NCBI GenBank assembly: GCA_916700875.1
Contig: CAKAKS010000004.1
Span: 10,002,534-10,066,533, forward strand
Length of the DNA: 64,000 nt
Origin: Sebastes aleutianus
Taxonomy: Eukaryota > Chordata > Actinopteri > Perciformes > Sebastidae
Reading direction: 5' to 3'
Notes under the pieces: generated by a model
The model's input: only the letters and a program-made list of their open reading frames with translations
Databases searched by the model: none
Told to the model about the DNA's origin: nothing
Shown: positions 11,283 through 25,165 of the stretch, piece by piece
Position numbering within the stretch: position 1 is the first letter of the stretch
Layout: each line of letters opens with the position of its first letter
Position numbers and translations under genes: made by a program

Positions 11283-13153
11283 GTCGGTCAGTCCACCACT
11301 TTGGTCCAGACTGAGATATCTCAACAACTATTGGATTTGAGCACAGTGATTGGTGGACAGAGCCCATGCTGTATAACTTCATAATTTCGGGAAATAAAAA
11401 TATCAGCATTCATATTACGTGGTTATATTCTTTTCATTGCATACTAAAAACAACATGTTAAACCAGCTTCACAAATGCCACACTAGACACTGTCATCTTT
11501 GAACGTGCCGAAAGTTATGGATTGCAGCTTTAAGGCACTTCTACATTGCCTTCATCGTTCTCCTCTCCTCTCCTCTCCTCTCCTCTCCTCTCCTCTCCTC
11601 TCCTCTCCTCTCCTTTCCTCGTCTCGTCTCTCTGCTGATGTTTGTCCCTGGAGGAGCTCTCTTAATGTCTTTGACTAAACTTCAGCCAGTCTTGGCAGTG
11701 ACGGTGCCCCATAGAAACACAGTTGAGAGGAGACCAATATGATTGTAATGGAGGGTTTGAGGGCAGGGTCTATCACACTGTGTCACCTATAAAAAGCACA
11801 AAAGCCAACTGGCGGGGTGCATAACACTCCTGGCTACAGAGATAAAAGAAAAGTCATATAAGCTACTCAACAGTTCTATAGAGCTGCTGTAGAGAGAGGG
11901 GACATTTTCATTTGTGTCTTCCTGTTGTGTCACACTCACCGCTGAAGCGTTGAAGACTGCGGTGTCACATTAGCCGTTGAGGGGATTTTTTTTTTTTTTT
12001 TTTTTTTTTTTAAATAAAAGCCCTGTGTAAATGTGACTTTATCTTATTTTTGTGCCATAAATGAAGAATGTATTAGTTTTGAAAGCATGCAAGGATAATT
12101 TCATTTGATGAAATCCTCTCCTCCAATGAATGCAGTGCCTTTATTTTACAGTGACTAAAACATTTCAGTCACACGTGATTGATTTTGTACAGATTAAACT
12201 GCATCAGAAACGGTGCTAATTTACATTATTGACATTGCAACAGACCCATCATTGAGAATGGAAAAGTTTCTCACCATAATCATGGAAAAAAAAAAAAAAC
12301 ACTTTTGATAAAATTTGCTATTCAAGATAGACTTATTCCTCCCACAACTTTAAAAAAAATATATTTTAATATTAATAAATAACCCTATATAATATAATTA
12401 ACCCTGAAACACAAGTAGGTACTTGATAACCATATCATTAGCTTAGCAATGGCCGAGCAGTGTGAAATGACATTAGGACTAATAACACACCATATTAACA
12501 CCATGTCAGCGCTTGGCGAGTGTCTTAAATTTTACTTGAATCTATGCATCTGTGTACATTAATTATGTGTGTGTGTTCAAGTGTGTGTGTGTGTGTGTGT
12601 GTGTGAGAGGCATCATCACATGCTCTTGTCCCTGAGGTTAGTAGATGAATGAAGGCTGTAAAGAGGAGCATGACAGCTGTGAAAGTCACAAGGGGAGTCC
12701 ACCAGCGCCGTAAAGATCCTAAAGTTTCCCTCCCTCTGGGTATGACCTGGGTGTGCGTGGACATACAGTACGTGCAAATATCTCTGTGAAGAAGTATAAT
12801 AGTCGTAGTGTACACTATGTATTCAGAAAATGCCAGAGTGTATATATATGTGTGCATTCGTGTGTGTTTCTGTGTTCTGTTTGCATGTGTGAAGCCGATC
12901 CCGAAGCTAAATGCCACACACTGGAGTCTATTGTACAATCCTATCATCATTCCATCAGCGCCCGGCATCCTCAACAGCATCTTTCATTGCCGACTCACCC
13001 TCCCACCTTCACCCCTGAGGCAGACAGTGTGTGTGTGTGTGTGTGCGACCGTGTGTTTGTATCCTCAGGATTTCACTTCAAAGACCGGCGGTTTCGGATG
13101 GGTCGAAGTCAGCGAAACGCAGAGGCATATTTGAGATGAACTGATAGTTCACT

Positions 13154-13189
<36 letters not shown>

Positions 13190-13968
13190 CCCAACATTAG
13201 AGGATCAGGAGGTACAGAGGATGACTTTGTGTTTTCCTGCCCAAATGTCGATTTCACACCACCCTCGTCTGCGGGTGCTTTTCATAGAGGCCAGTGATCA
13301 GCTGGGTGTCATGTGCTGTTATATTTAGCTGGAATAAGGAGTGTTTTTTTAGGTCTTCCCTCCAGATCAAATGCTATTCTAAAACACACTGAGCACAAAT
13401 CAGCAACTGTCCCTCTGGGTCACTAACTTTAGGCAGGATCTAAACTGTTTTTTTTTAGGGCGTAAATTCTCTTTGTGACATTTGAACTCAATCAGTAATG
13501 TTTATCTATCCGACTACCGTAGGCCTACCATTCACTGACTGTCTCTTTTGAGACGCAACTGGCACTTGGATTTGAGGGTTTGAGTCGAGGCCCCTGGCCC
13601 TTCACTTTGACAACAATGCCCATTGGCTATTGTACTGTACACAGAGGCTGTAATTCATTTCATGTGACACAGTCAGTAAAAAGAAAAGCGGCCCTTAACA
13701 GCACACACTGTAAATTGGAGAATTAGCTTGTCTTAACCTTTCAGCGATCTGTTTGTCTTCTGCTTATCATGCCTGTCACTGTTAAACACACATGCCTGCA
13801 TGCTCAAAACACGCAATCTACCCTTAAGCTGAAGCTCTTTGATATGCAATCCATTTGAACTGATTTTTTTTATGCAAAAACAAAAAATAATCAATGTATA
13901 ATGGTTTATGTTGCTGCGCCTGCTGGAGTTCTTAATGAGAAGTTGATTCTATTTTGAATTACTGCAAC
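11283..13968. other. intergenic, no gene recognised
   Basis: Contains a poly(T) run at 11986-12011, (GT)n at 12581-12605 and 13155-13187, and otherwise unique sequence. Open frames around 12525-13139 depend on the GT/CA runs and resemble no protein. Confidence 0.5.
11559..11620. repeat. (CTCCT)n microsatellite
   Basis: About twelve near-perfect CTCCT-type pentamers in a row. Confidence 0.9.
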
Positions 13969-14335
13969 TTAAAGGTGCTAAATTCGAAATTCAGAGAATA
14001 TATGATTGATAGGATTGCCTCCACACAGCTCTCAACATGGCGCCGGCTGAGTCGGCTAACGGTGCTAACAGCAAGAACAGTGCAGACAAGAGCTAACAGC
14101 GTTAATCCGGGGGGAGACCGGAGGGTGGGCGTTATGCTCCGCGACGACGGCGTAGGTCAGGACGGCATTATTAGTGGTAACCGCCGTATGAGCGCAGTGC
14201 AGAGCGGCAGCCATTATCTAGCGAGTAGGACCAGCTTATTCTCATTCCCAGGGCGTCAAATATCGGCATTCGATACCGCTGCAGAGGGCATCCTTTATCA
14301 CCAGTATAAAACGCACCGGGCTTTCCATTAACTAT
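13969..14335 (-). mobile_element. MITE fragment (TTAAAGGTGC family)
   Basis: It begins TTAAAGGTGCTAAATTCGAA and contains CTCTCAACATGGCGCCGGCT. The same order of blocks appears inverted at 36952-37414. The right end is not clear here. The 125-residue open frame across it is transposon sequence with no known domain. Confidence 0.5.
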
Positions 14336-15204
14336 AATGTAAACCCATCCGTTGCAACAGTAAACGCTCAGAGAAAGTGCGCTGGGAGAGACAGTTTAAA
14401 GGGAGGGGAGGAGGATGGGTCCAACAAACACAAGGCTCCAGCTTCCAGGAAGCTGATGTTTGTGTCACATGTGTTAAGTTTTACGTTCACTGATCCAATA
14501 ACAAAATGTGCGTCAATGGGAACAACAGTACAGTCCAACCAACCACACCAACGAGTGCCTGAAAAAAGGCACAGACTTTAGCCAAGACCTCACCGTCTGA
14601 GGGAGGACTGAGTGAAGAACCCACATCTCTGCATATTCTCAAACTAATCATTATCTAATGATTCTTTAAAATAGTATCAGTCTGTCCTCTAGTGTCTCAT
14701 CATTATCTACTATATAGTTATTTAGAAACTACTAATGAACGATCTTCCTTAGTCACAATTTTGTGATTTGGTCTAACAACTTTAATGTTCCAACATTCCT
14801 CACAAGTCACAAGTTTGCTTGGGTCCCCATGTTAACGTTGGACTGGTAGCATACATGTGTGTGAGTTCAGGGGCTGGGAGCAGAAAATAGAAATTTTACA
14901 TGCACACTCTCATGCAGATTTCTCTCATTCTTTGAGAATTGTTTTTTTGAATTTTTTCAATTCACTAATAAATGAAAAAGATTCCACACATACAAGGTGA
15001 TAATGCAAAAACACATTTTCAAATAAAATATTCTGTTAGTAAAGTGAAACTTTTTCTTGCAATTTCAAATTTTACGAGACGAAAGTATAACCCTACATCA
15101 TTTATATATCTTTGTCATGTCATGTTTACATCTCTATACTGTTACTGTGTGTGAGAGCAAAGAAGCAGCCATTTGAGCATACTCTTGGTCAGGAGCACTG
15201 TTGG

Positions 15205-15441
<237 letters not shown>

Positions 15442-16249
15442 AAGAGGAGTAAAATGTGTGTTTGTGGTTCATAATCACGTCCCTTTAAGACAGTTAAAGT
15501 ACTGTTGACTGGTTGTCCTATCACTCACTTTAGCTCATAATGTATGAAGTATTGTATAGCCATTACTAATATTCATATCATCACATACTGTAAACTCTAT
15601 CATCATGTTTATCTGTTTCTAACTCTGGGCGTTTGATAAACACTAACTAACTGTTTCTGTGGAGCTGAAACAAATCACACATTGATTTCCCTATCACATC
15701 TAAAATAATCTAAACCAAAGAGGAAGGATCAGGAGGTATCAGAAAGATATTTGCATCTGACAATTTCTGTAACTTTCCAAAACAACAGTCCGAGATTCTT
15801 ACCCCACTTTATGCAGCAGTTGGCCAGGTGTGCGGAGGTGAGAAGGTAAAATAGTGTTTGAACTTCTTTCTCAAACTCTCTGCTCTCTTTTTTAATTATT
15901 CATACAATTATTTTTTTTCATTTTTACAAACAAGCGCAACAATATGAATGCTTTTTGTCAAAGACTGTCTGAAAGTGTGCCACATTATTTATATATTTAG
16001 ATAATTATCATCTGAACAGCTAAAAACCCTTCCGATAAATCAAAAAAAGAAGTGTAAAGGCAGAATCAGTGCACGAGAAGAAAAAAGGAAGTGAGGAACG
16101 AGTAAAGTAACAGACCGTAACCTATGAAAAGTAATGCACTGTAATTCATATACAGTATATCCCACAAAATAAATTTGTATGTAATCAACATAACTGTGAA
16201 AAAGGAAGTATGAAGAGCAACAAACACCACATAGGAGGTCAGGGTGGAT

Positions 16250-16445
16250 GGGTGGTTCGCCCTGGAGACCGCTGTTCATACCCCGTGTGAAACCAGATGT
16301 CAACGTTGATTTATTTGTCAAGTAACTTCCGTACTTAAGTTAGTTCCTGAGTTATTTTAACCCAAACCATAATCTTTCCCTAAACCTAACTAAGTAGGTG
16401 TGTTGCCTAAACCTAACTAATTTGTTTCCTGTAAAGGCGGAAGTT
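16250..16445. mobile_element. fragment of TAAACCTAACTAA-type MITE
   Basis: Carries CCCCGTGTGAAACCAG and TTCCCTAAACCTAACTAAG, blocks also found in the elements at 39671-40126 and 47459-48142. The inverted ends were not located, so it appears truncated. Confidence 0.55.
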
Positions 16446-16604
16446 TATTTTGAAAAGACTATACGTATGTAACAAGCATAAATTGATATGTGTTGGTGGA
16501 CATTCGTAGGAAAACGCACAAAAAATGAGAAATAGCTTTTTGTAAGTTATCATATGAACCGTTGTATGAGGATATATTATGGGGGTGCAACAAAGCGTAT
16601 ACTT

Positions 16605-16767
16605 CGTGAAGAGGACCCACTCCGCATGTAGATATAAACGGCTCATTCTAAGGTAACGAAAACACAACGATTCTTATTTTCAGGTGACTATACACTAAAG
16701 AAACATGTATTATTCCACTTCTGCCAGTAGATTCCCCCCAAATGCTATGCTACGCTGGCCCTTTAAG
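16605..16767. mobile_element. half copy of TTAAAGG...CAGTGTGTA MITE
   Basis: It matches the right half of the elements at 22941-23293 and 44441-44784 through GGCTCATTCTA, TTCTTATTTTCAGGTGA and a terminal CCCTTTAAG. The left half is missing. Confidence 0.6.
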
Positions 16768-18118
16768 AGAAATACTTTGTGTTGTAGGATTAATCCCTGC
16801 CCAGAGCAAACCGGTGACTCTTGAGGGAGAGTTTACATTTAAATTACTGGAACTTAAGCGCTTCCCTAAATTGTCTTCAGATGGACTCTCCTCTCTCTTT
16901 GGAGTCAAATAAAATCTTTTGTTTTTATGGTGAAAGTATTGTTCCAGGTCATTCCTTACGGCATTCCTCTGAGTCGGCCGTAACCACCAGGCACCACCAT
17001 CCACGTCCTCATTAAAAATAACTAGCCGGTTTTCACACAAGAATAATAAAGTGAGGGGGGGGGGGGTCATTAAGTTAACAACTCATATTCAAAGTTAATG
17101 ATATGAAACCTTGTTTATGTTCTATTACATTGTCATCAGCCCCTTGTTTTTTTTAATCATTAGGGAAATGAGACGCGTTACGAAGAGAACCGCATTTAAC
17201 TCCAGGTTTAAATAAATTAGTCATCTCAAATTAAAACCAAACTGTTATAATAAAAAAAGACGGGGGATGAAAAAAAAAAAAACTCACTGTCCCGGTGACG
17301 TATGCAGATGAGTTGGAGAAATATGCAAATAGGGAGACATGCTGTTTTTTTTCCCATGGAGGTCAAATTACAGTAAATGGCTGAGGGCAGTGCTCTCTGC
17401 TCTCTGCCCACCCAGGAGTCTGTCTATTAGCTCCCCTACCCCCCCACCCACCCACCACCCCTCCAAATATCCTCTATTTCAAATGCCATCCTCCCTGTGC
17501 TGCACTCTCCTTTTCTTTTTTTTTTCCAAAGTACACCCCCCCTGTCACAGGGTTTCAGCTGCAATTACTTTTAGTATCACTTCTCAGTGAGAAGTCAACC
17601 TCCCTGGAGGCTTCCTATCAGAACCTATTACAGCAGGGGGGCAGGCTGAAGTTAAGTGGCATGACCTGTGGGTTGGATGGAGCAGGAGCGGAGGGGGGTT
17701 GAGGGGGGTATAAATGTATGGCTAATTTGTGGAACATTTGAATAAAGGGACGAGGATTGTGACAGGGCCACGCCATGTGACGGCACGGCAAATGAGAAGT
17801 CACTTGAAGGCCAAGTGTGCCATAGCATGGAATCATTTTAATAGGATAGTTAAAAATGTTTCAAATTTTGTGTGCGACTCAGAAGAATATTTTTTCCAAC
17901 TAGGCCTCATTCAGCTTTTTTTTTTTTTTTTTTGCCTCCTTCACCCCTAATTCACCTCTTACCCCCCAGGCCAAAACCATAACCCCATGAATGGCTGCAT
18001 GACCACACACACACACATGCACACACGCAGACAGAAAAATGCGAAGAAGCTGCAGCTGAGGTAGATCAGCAGAAGGGGTGAGGAGCAATCGAGGCGGCTA
18101 ATTCAACAACAGTTATCT

Positions 18119-18154
<36 letters not shown>

Positions 18155-18910
18155 CTTAAGGTGCAATCTTGTGCAATCTCCTTGCCCCGGGTCACACATA
18201 TGTACTTTAGCACCAACGTGCCGAATCAGCCACCCATCTCTCTGATTGATGAGCTGAGTGGCTGCATCTCGTAAAAACTCTCCGGTCTCGCTGCACACCT
18301 GGGATCCTTATGCAATCCGAGGTGAGGCGGCGTCTCGCAAGAGATAGAGAGAATAAAAACAACTTAGGAAGTTCTGTTGCCATAAATGCACATGCATATG
18401 GTTAACTGGTATTTGTGGATTCACAATAGTGATAAAAAGCGCTTTGAGCCACAATTTGAGGTAAGCAATCAAACAGATGTCCGATTCAGTTGTTAAAATA
18501 ATGATGTGCTTTTCCACAGATGGTGACGAAAGAGAAGATCAGCATATACATACATCCATAGGACCGTGATAGGCATTCGCTATAGCAAGCTAAACAAAAA
18601 GTTAAAGGAGATTTCCATTTTATTGCACCTTCACTCAGCAATAACTGTGTTTGCATTCTTTCATTTACTTTGTGGGAAGATCCACCATGTATCATTACTT
18701 TATATGGGACTATTTGCTGCTGTTGCCATATTTACAACAATTCACTCTAGCTCGCTGTGTGTTACTGAAAGGAGACTTTTTAAACATCTTATTTTCACTC
18801 TCAACAATCTAACTGGCATCAGAACTTGTTGGAGAAAACTCAAGCAGGTCATTTTTGCTAGGTTTTTTCAGAACCTCCACCAGTAGCCGCCATATGTAGG
18901 TACGGCTTAA
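16768..18910. other. intergenic with a conserved-looking block
   Basis: No gene recognised. At 17285-17420 lies unique, balanced sequence with the octamer motif ATGCAAAT at about 17323-17330, next to GACGTATGCAGATGAG and GGTCAAATTACAGTAAATGG. It resembles a vertebrate conserved non-coding element. (GT)n lies at about 18118-18142. Confidence 0.4.
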
Positions 18911-18914
18911 CCCC

Positions 18915-19439
18915 TTAAAGAGGACTTATTATGCTTTTGTGCTTTTTCCCTTTCCTTCAGTCTTATATAATTTTTTGTGCATGTAAAAGGTCTGCAAACT
19001 TACAAAGCCCAAAGTCCAGGCCAAAGGGAGTTACTCTTCCCCACAGAGACACTGCTCCTGAACTGCCTGAAACACCTTGCTTGAAGTCCCGCCTTTTTTT
19101 CTGTAACGTGATGATGTCACCAAGTAATACATTTGCATTATACTGTACCTGCCTAGTGGCTAGTTTGTCACGCCCTCAATCAAAGCTGAGCGGAGCTGGA
19201 GCGGAGTCCGACGAGTTTGGTTCGGTTGACCAATCACAACAGAGTGGGCCAGTTGACCAATCAGAGCAGACTGGGCTTTTCGGGAGGGGGGGCAGGAGCT
19301 CAAACAGAGCGTTTCAGACAGAGGGTTAAAATAGGTGCTGCAGCACAGCCGGTATGAAAAAAGTAAAGCATATAACCATGTTCTAGTAGAAACACAAAAC
19401 ACAAGTATGCACCTGAAAATGACCATAGGTCCTCTTTAA
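18915..19439 (+). mobile_element. about 525-bp MITE, copy A
   Basis: Terminal inverted repeats are TTAAAGAGGACTTATTATGC at the left and the complement of TTAAAGAGGACC at the right. Internally it shares long blocks with the element at 28253-28772, including GACCAATCAGAGCAGACTGG and the GATGATGTCACCAAG region. The open frame with a repeated VDQS(E/Q)Q motif is in this element and is not a host gene. Confidence 0.75.
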
Positions 19440-21909
19440 CACAGAGGTATAAATGGAGCTAAACAACTTAACATCTGACACATCTGTTGGCTCTTCCAAA
19501 TAAGTCTGGCTAACAAACCGGGGGTTGTTTACAACCTGTATAATTGTCTGACTGTTCTTGCTCTGCCAGAATTCTTTTGTCACTGCATTTCCGGATTTAA
19601 GCAAACTACCTTGGTGAGTGCAATGTTATCACAACTGATAGAAGCAAGTAAAAACTAATAAAACAAGATCCAACTTGTACAGTAATAAACCAGAATTTTT
19701 TAATATCGGCATTACTAAGACTCTCAAGTCCTCCCTTAATACAGACAGATGTTTTATTAGTTCTACCACACCTTCAGAAGTACAACAGGAAGGCCTGGCA
19801 TCCGTAACAATCACCCAGTTAAATACTGCTCTTGCTGAGCATCAATCACCATTTTTGACATTAACATTATACCCCATATATTTACATTGTGATTCCACAA
19901 ATTGCATCAGAAAAAAATAGATCACTTAGAACTGAGAATAATGTATGTTTGCTCATAAGATTAATCTTCATGAAGCTTGCCTTTGGCACAGACGTTATAG
20001 AAGGTATTCTGCACTGCAGATAGCAAATACAAATGTGAGCATATACATCCCTACTCCTTGAGAGGTAAAGACACATTTTTCTACTTCACATCTACAGGAA
20101 TAACTTTGCTGTAAGAGTCCCCCCCCACTCTTCCCCCCTTCCTCCCTCCCTTGTGTCTGTCATAGCTGCATCCATTGCTCATACACTCGTGTAATTGCAA
20201 TAGACAATCAGATGGCATCTTTATAGACGCATGGTACAACTGTCATAATGTATAAGGCTGTGATGAAGCACGGCCGATAAGTCCTGTCAAAAGAGCTTAC
20301 GCCGTGCTAACGCTTCCCTCACCACCACGCGGTGTTGATTGTTTCACTGAATCAGTCAGCGAGAGACGGGGAGTCCTGTTCTTAGCAGATGTCGCGGCCA
20401 ATGCGCTTCCCTCTCCCTGATGTTGTTAATAAGAATTAATGAAGGGTGGTGGCGGCTGCATGGCTGTTTGTTGTTGCGTGGGTGGATTGGGGGGTTTGTC
20501 TATCTAATAGGGTTAGTAAACTCAAGGTGACAAAGGTGTTGGGAGACGATGAGGAGGTGACATGGGTTTTCCCTCGTAAAGTGGAAACGGTGCTTGAGAT
20601 GAATCCTGCAGCAGCACGATCCCAGTGATTCTCTTTACATTTTACATTGTGTTACTGGACGCTTGAATCATCAGCTCAACAGCTCCTTCAAGATTATTTT
20701 ATTGCATTTTAATTTGAAAGTTGTCGGTAGAAGGTGACAGGAAACATTGGACGGTGACAGATGATGATGACATGCAACAAAGGTCCTTGGCTGAACTTAA
20801 ATTCCAGCTCCATGTGTCCCCACATGGGTCCCCGCGATAACAGCGATCTTGCAAGTTGATTGCATGTCACCGTGTGCGAGACTGGTTTGATAAAATCGTA
20901 TTCGCAATCTGTGTCAGACTGTATGATATTAATTTCAAGGCATGCTTTATACAGTAGTGCAATGAATTGCTGTCAATCAATGCTGTGTTGTCCAATGTAT
21001 TCTGCGTTTTGCGGATCGTAGCAGCAATCCCATCTTCATCATCCCGAATTTCTGATTTCTAATACACGTCATGTGTATTATTATTAATTCTCTATTATAA
21101 AGATTGTGCTTATTCCTGCCTGTTATTGCTGATTTGTTGGTTTTCTTTTGCCTCTGTAATCAATCCATCTCTGTACAATACTATTACTATAATACTATGC
21201 TATCAAGTGCTGCAGATCTAGTGGGTCTTCCTGAGGTCTGTATTATAGGAGTCAATAATAAAGACTAAAATATCAACTTTTTCAGTTCCGTTGAACCTGC
21301 AATATGGGATGCTAGTAAAACCACTGAAGTGTGATATTATTATCCAAGTTTTCACAGCTTTTTCCACCTCTGCCCTTTTATACTCTGCTCTGTGTGTGTG
21401 TGAGAGAGAGACTTCCACGGCTCCACGGTGAGAGATGAAGTCATCAGCAGATACTGATGATAATGCTACCTTATTGACCTTTGACTTCTCCCTCACCAGG
21501 TGGTGGTGTGGAGGTCAAAGGTGGATAGGCTGCTGGGGGGCGGGGGCACAGTTGGCAGAGTGGGTGGGTCTTGAGCGTATCGATGGAGGGCCACCCCTGC
21601 GGAGCGTTGCTCCTCTCGCTCTCAGAAGTTGGCGGGAAGGTCGCCTCTAATTGGTGCCTCTGTCCTGGTCACCTGCTGCGGCCTCACCGCTGTGTCTGGC
21701 TTAGACTGCACTCAGGTTTGATTAGGGAGGGACCTGACTGTGAGACCGAACCACACCAGCATTTTGAGATTCTGCCAGCAGTCAGCACAGAGCCACACAA
21801 GAAAAGAGGTGTTTCAAAATGACCGACTAATCATCTTTGTATATTTGAGAGTTGGATTCATTTTGAAGCACTTTGAAAAAGATCTTAGACAATACAATAC
21901 ATAATACAA
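19440..21909. other. intergenic, no gene recognised
   Basis: Mostly unique sequence. The block 20160-20450 (balanced composition, TGTAATTGCAATAGACAATC and GGCCGATAAGTCCTG motifs) looks like candidate conserved regulatory DNA. No splice-bounded coding segment was found. Confidence 0.4.
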
Positions 21910-22352
21910 TTAAAGAAACAGTATGTAACATTTTGGGGGATCTGTTAGCAGAAATGGAATACCAGCTCTTCTACATTTTACTCTTCGGCGTACCGTGTCT
22001 TTCTCTTGTGTAACGGCACTTCTCGCAAGCTACCAGTACTCTTTTCTGCCCTATCTTTCATGTTTTTACGTTACCTGAAGGCCACCTTAATTCTCCGACA
22101 CGATTGTGAAACTGCGGTAACGTGAGCTGCAGAGTGCAAAACCGGGGTACCGCTGCCCACCGTCTGACTTCCGTTGCTCCTAAAGTAGTGTTATTATGGT
22201 AGGTGTGGAACAGCGCTACCACGGTTTTGCATTCGGCGGCTCACGTTATCGCAGTCTTGGAAAGGGAGGAGTGAGTGGAGGGGTATTCAGTTGGTTGGAA
22301 TCTGCAACCACACCACTAGATGCTGCTAAATTCTACACACTGTACCTTTAAA
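21910..22352. mobile_element. MITE of the TTAAAGG/CAGTGTGTA family with internal hairpin
   Basis: The ends are TTAAAGAAACAGTATGTAAC and the complement of TTAAAGGTACAGTGTGTAGA. Inside, an imperfect inverted repeat pairs about 22107-22155 (GCGGTAACGTGAGCTGC, CAAAACCGGGGTACCGCTG) with about 22211-22257 (CAGCGCTACCACGGTTTTG, GGCTCACGTTATCGC). Confidence 0.65.
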
Positions 22353-22940
22353 TAATCTAAAAGGAAATCGTCAACAAAAGTCTCAACTTTTTATTTTGGG
22401 ATTTAAATCCTCTAAAAACACACATTAGGTGCTGATAAGTATTGAATCATTGCTGGAAAATTAAGTCAAAAAGTCAAATGATGAACCAGAAGCTGATTCA
22501 ATTAATTGAACATCAAATAAAAAATGATTGACGATGTAAAGAAAACAAAAATAAATAATTTATCCACTTTATAATTTAGATAACTCTAGTGTTCAGCTGT
22601 GACATTTTTTATCAGTTTTTTGGAGTGCAGGTCCACTTGCCATCACTTTTGTCAGTTCATTTTCTATATTTTGAGTTTTGTAAATTCTTATCTTTTTCAT
22701 CTTTTTATCCTCCGTAATTCTGAACTTTTTGAAGGACATTATGGCAGTGCAAAAACAGGCGTGGCAATCTGATCGACACATGCCACTCAAAACATCAAAG
22801 TACTCCTGATTTAATGAGAATCATGTCAAATTCAACAGCATTCAAAAGAACTACCAACAAAGTGAACAAATTGATGCAAAAGTCATTTAAAGCATTTGTG
22901 TTTTATTGTGTTAAATTCTACTTACTTAACAATGGAAGAA

Positions 22941-23293
22941 TTAAAGGTGCAGTGTGTAGGATTTGGCGGCAACTAGCGGTGAGGTTGCAGATTGCAACCA
23001 ATTGAAACTTCTCCCTTGTGCCAAGCGCGTCGAAAAACTACGGTGGCCGACGTGAAATTGCAAATGGCCCTATCTAGAGTCAGTGTTTGGTTTGTCTGTA
23101 CTGGGCTACTTTAGAAACATGGCGGCCAGCTCCATGAAGAGGAGACGCTCCTTATGTAGATAAAAAAAGGCTCATTCTACAAAAAAACACAACAATTCTT
23201 ATTTTCAGGTGATATACACTAAAGGAAACATAGTTATTGATATTATATTCCATTTCAATCGATCCCCCAAAATGCTACACACTGTTCCTTTAA
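22941..23293. mobile_element. MITE of the TTAAAGG/CAGTGTGTA family
   Basis: Left end TTAAAGGTGCAGTGTGTAGG and right end ACACACTGTTCCTTTAA form a terminal inverted repeat of about 20 bp. The 353-bp body has no coding capacity. A near full-length relative lies inverted at 44441-44784. Confidence 0.75.
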
Positions 23294-25165
23294 CACATTT
23301 CCCCCCCCCCCATGGGAACGATAAGGGATGTTTCTTTCCTTTATAGATTAGTATTTTGCACACATATCCATGACAGGAAGGGTATTTTTAACCTTGCATG
23401 CTCTGTAACCATGGCATCATCACAAACACAACTTAATTTAGAATAATTTTGTCCAGCAGCAACTTCTGTGGGTCAATCTTGATTAAATACACCTCAGAAA
23501 TAACTGTCCGACACGGCACATTCAAAACAGTATTCCAACCGAATGTTAACATAACCGAGAGGACAAGGGCTTCTTTAATGGTAGACCGCACCATCAAGCG
23601 CCCCAGCTAGTCACAAGGCTTTGCTCAAATGACTGCAAGCAGTTTTTATCCTTCACATCTCACCAATAAACGTTTGCCGCAAACACACACAAGCGAGCTG
23701 TCTTACCGGAACTCCATTGAACACTCGTTTTCTGGCTGGTTTACGCAAAACGAATTCTTGGAGAATACTAAAAAGTACACACAGAAAAACCTGCAGAGAA
23801 GTCAGGAGGTGCGTATCCCTTTGATTTTATTGGCACAGGTTGAACATCATGGTTACATCAGATCATAATAAAAACACTGAAGCAACTGAAACAAAGATAT
23901 GTGGAGCCTGTTTGGATGGAGGAAATGAAACATGATTTGAACCTTAGACAGAAAAGAACAACAGAAACATTGATGCAAACACAAAAGCATCCAGTATTAT
24001 AAGAATTATAAACTAGAACCGTGTTTCTTGTAATGGTTTGATACACATGCAAACGCAATGAAAAGTGGAACTTTCCTCGATAAAATTTATTTTCCCACTG
24101 TTCTTTGTCTACTTATCATTAACTTCATAATGTTGATTAACACGTTCTGCCACCGCAGCCACTCCTTGGCCTGTTAATGGTGCTAATAGCAAACATCCAG
24201 CCAGCAGCAGTAAGGCTTTCGGAGGCACGGATCATTGTTCACATGTCACAAAAAGATCCCTCGGCCTCTGGGTGCTCTTTTTCCTCTCTCTCTGTGGCCT
24301 CCCGCCCTCCCTCCCTTCGCCCTTCTCTCTCAAGCAGCCCCGTGGGAGCGCGAGGGTTGAAATGACACACAGTGGCTGACTGTCGCTCCAGGGGCCTGGG
24401 TTTCTGGCCTTGGCTGGCTGGATCTGTGTGGCAGCTGGTGAGCCCGCTGCCCTCTCTCTGGCCCGCAGCATCAACAGTGGTGGTATAGTGGGACTGATTG
24501 GAGCCTCACTCTGATCTCTGACTCTGGGGCTGACGCTCAACTGCTCGCTGCTGCCCACACGACTGGTGGCGAGGAAGTGGGACGGAGAACGGATGTAATC
24601 AGGAGCACACACTGACACACTAAACTGTCCAGTGAAATGGCTGAGAGTCGCAAGTGAAAAACATAATATCCTACGAAAAAAAACACCACAGTCCTGATGC
24701 GAGCTGAGAGAGACGACTATATTCATCAGGGCAGAGAGATGGCAGAACAATGTGGACTCTAGCAGTGACTGTGGTCATTATGGGGTTACCAAGTTGAACC
24801 AGCGACCACGTTTATTTGGACAAAACTGTTGCTGAACATACATCGATACGGCCCAAAGGAAGCTGCTTGTCCTAAGGACATGATGTGATGCCAGTTAAGT
24901 AACATCTTTGAAGTCTTCTTTTAATAGGTTACTTGTAGTCGCATGTTCATAGCTCAGATTAAACAAAAAAGTCACCATTTAACCGCCATTTATAAATAGA
25001 AACAAGCTAGCAGCACTTCTTCACCGCAACCCGTACAGCCTTCCCTTTGAAAAGAACCTTACAAACACAGACTTCCACGAAAAAATACCAACAAAAACAC
25101 ATAAAAGACCAACGTAACTGTCTCACATCTCTGATATTCTTTAAAGAGTATGAACTGAACTTGAT
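23294..25165. other. intergenic between MITE and eef1e1 3' end
   Basis: No gene recognised. The 24150-24600 stretch is GC-richer and carries open frames on both strands but no family resemblance or splice logic. Confidence 0.4.

Noticed and set aside
18931..19329. 132-residue frame with VDQSQQSGPVDQSEQTG
   Set aside because: It lies inside a MITE and the related copy at 28253-28772 shows the same frame broken; not a host gene.
24232..24750. 172-residue minus-strand frame
   Set aside because: Low-complexity RE/GR-rich stretches, no splice logic, no known domain; lies in intergenic DNA.
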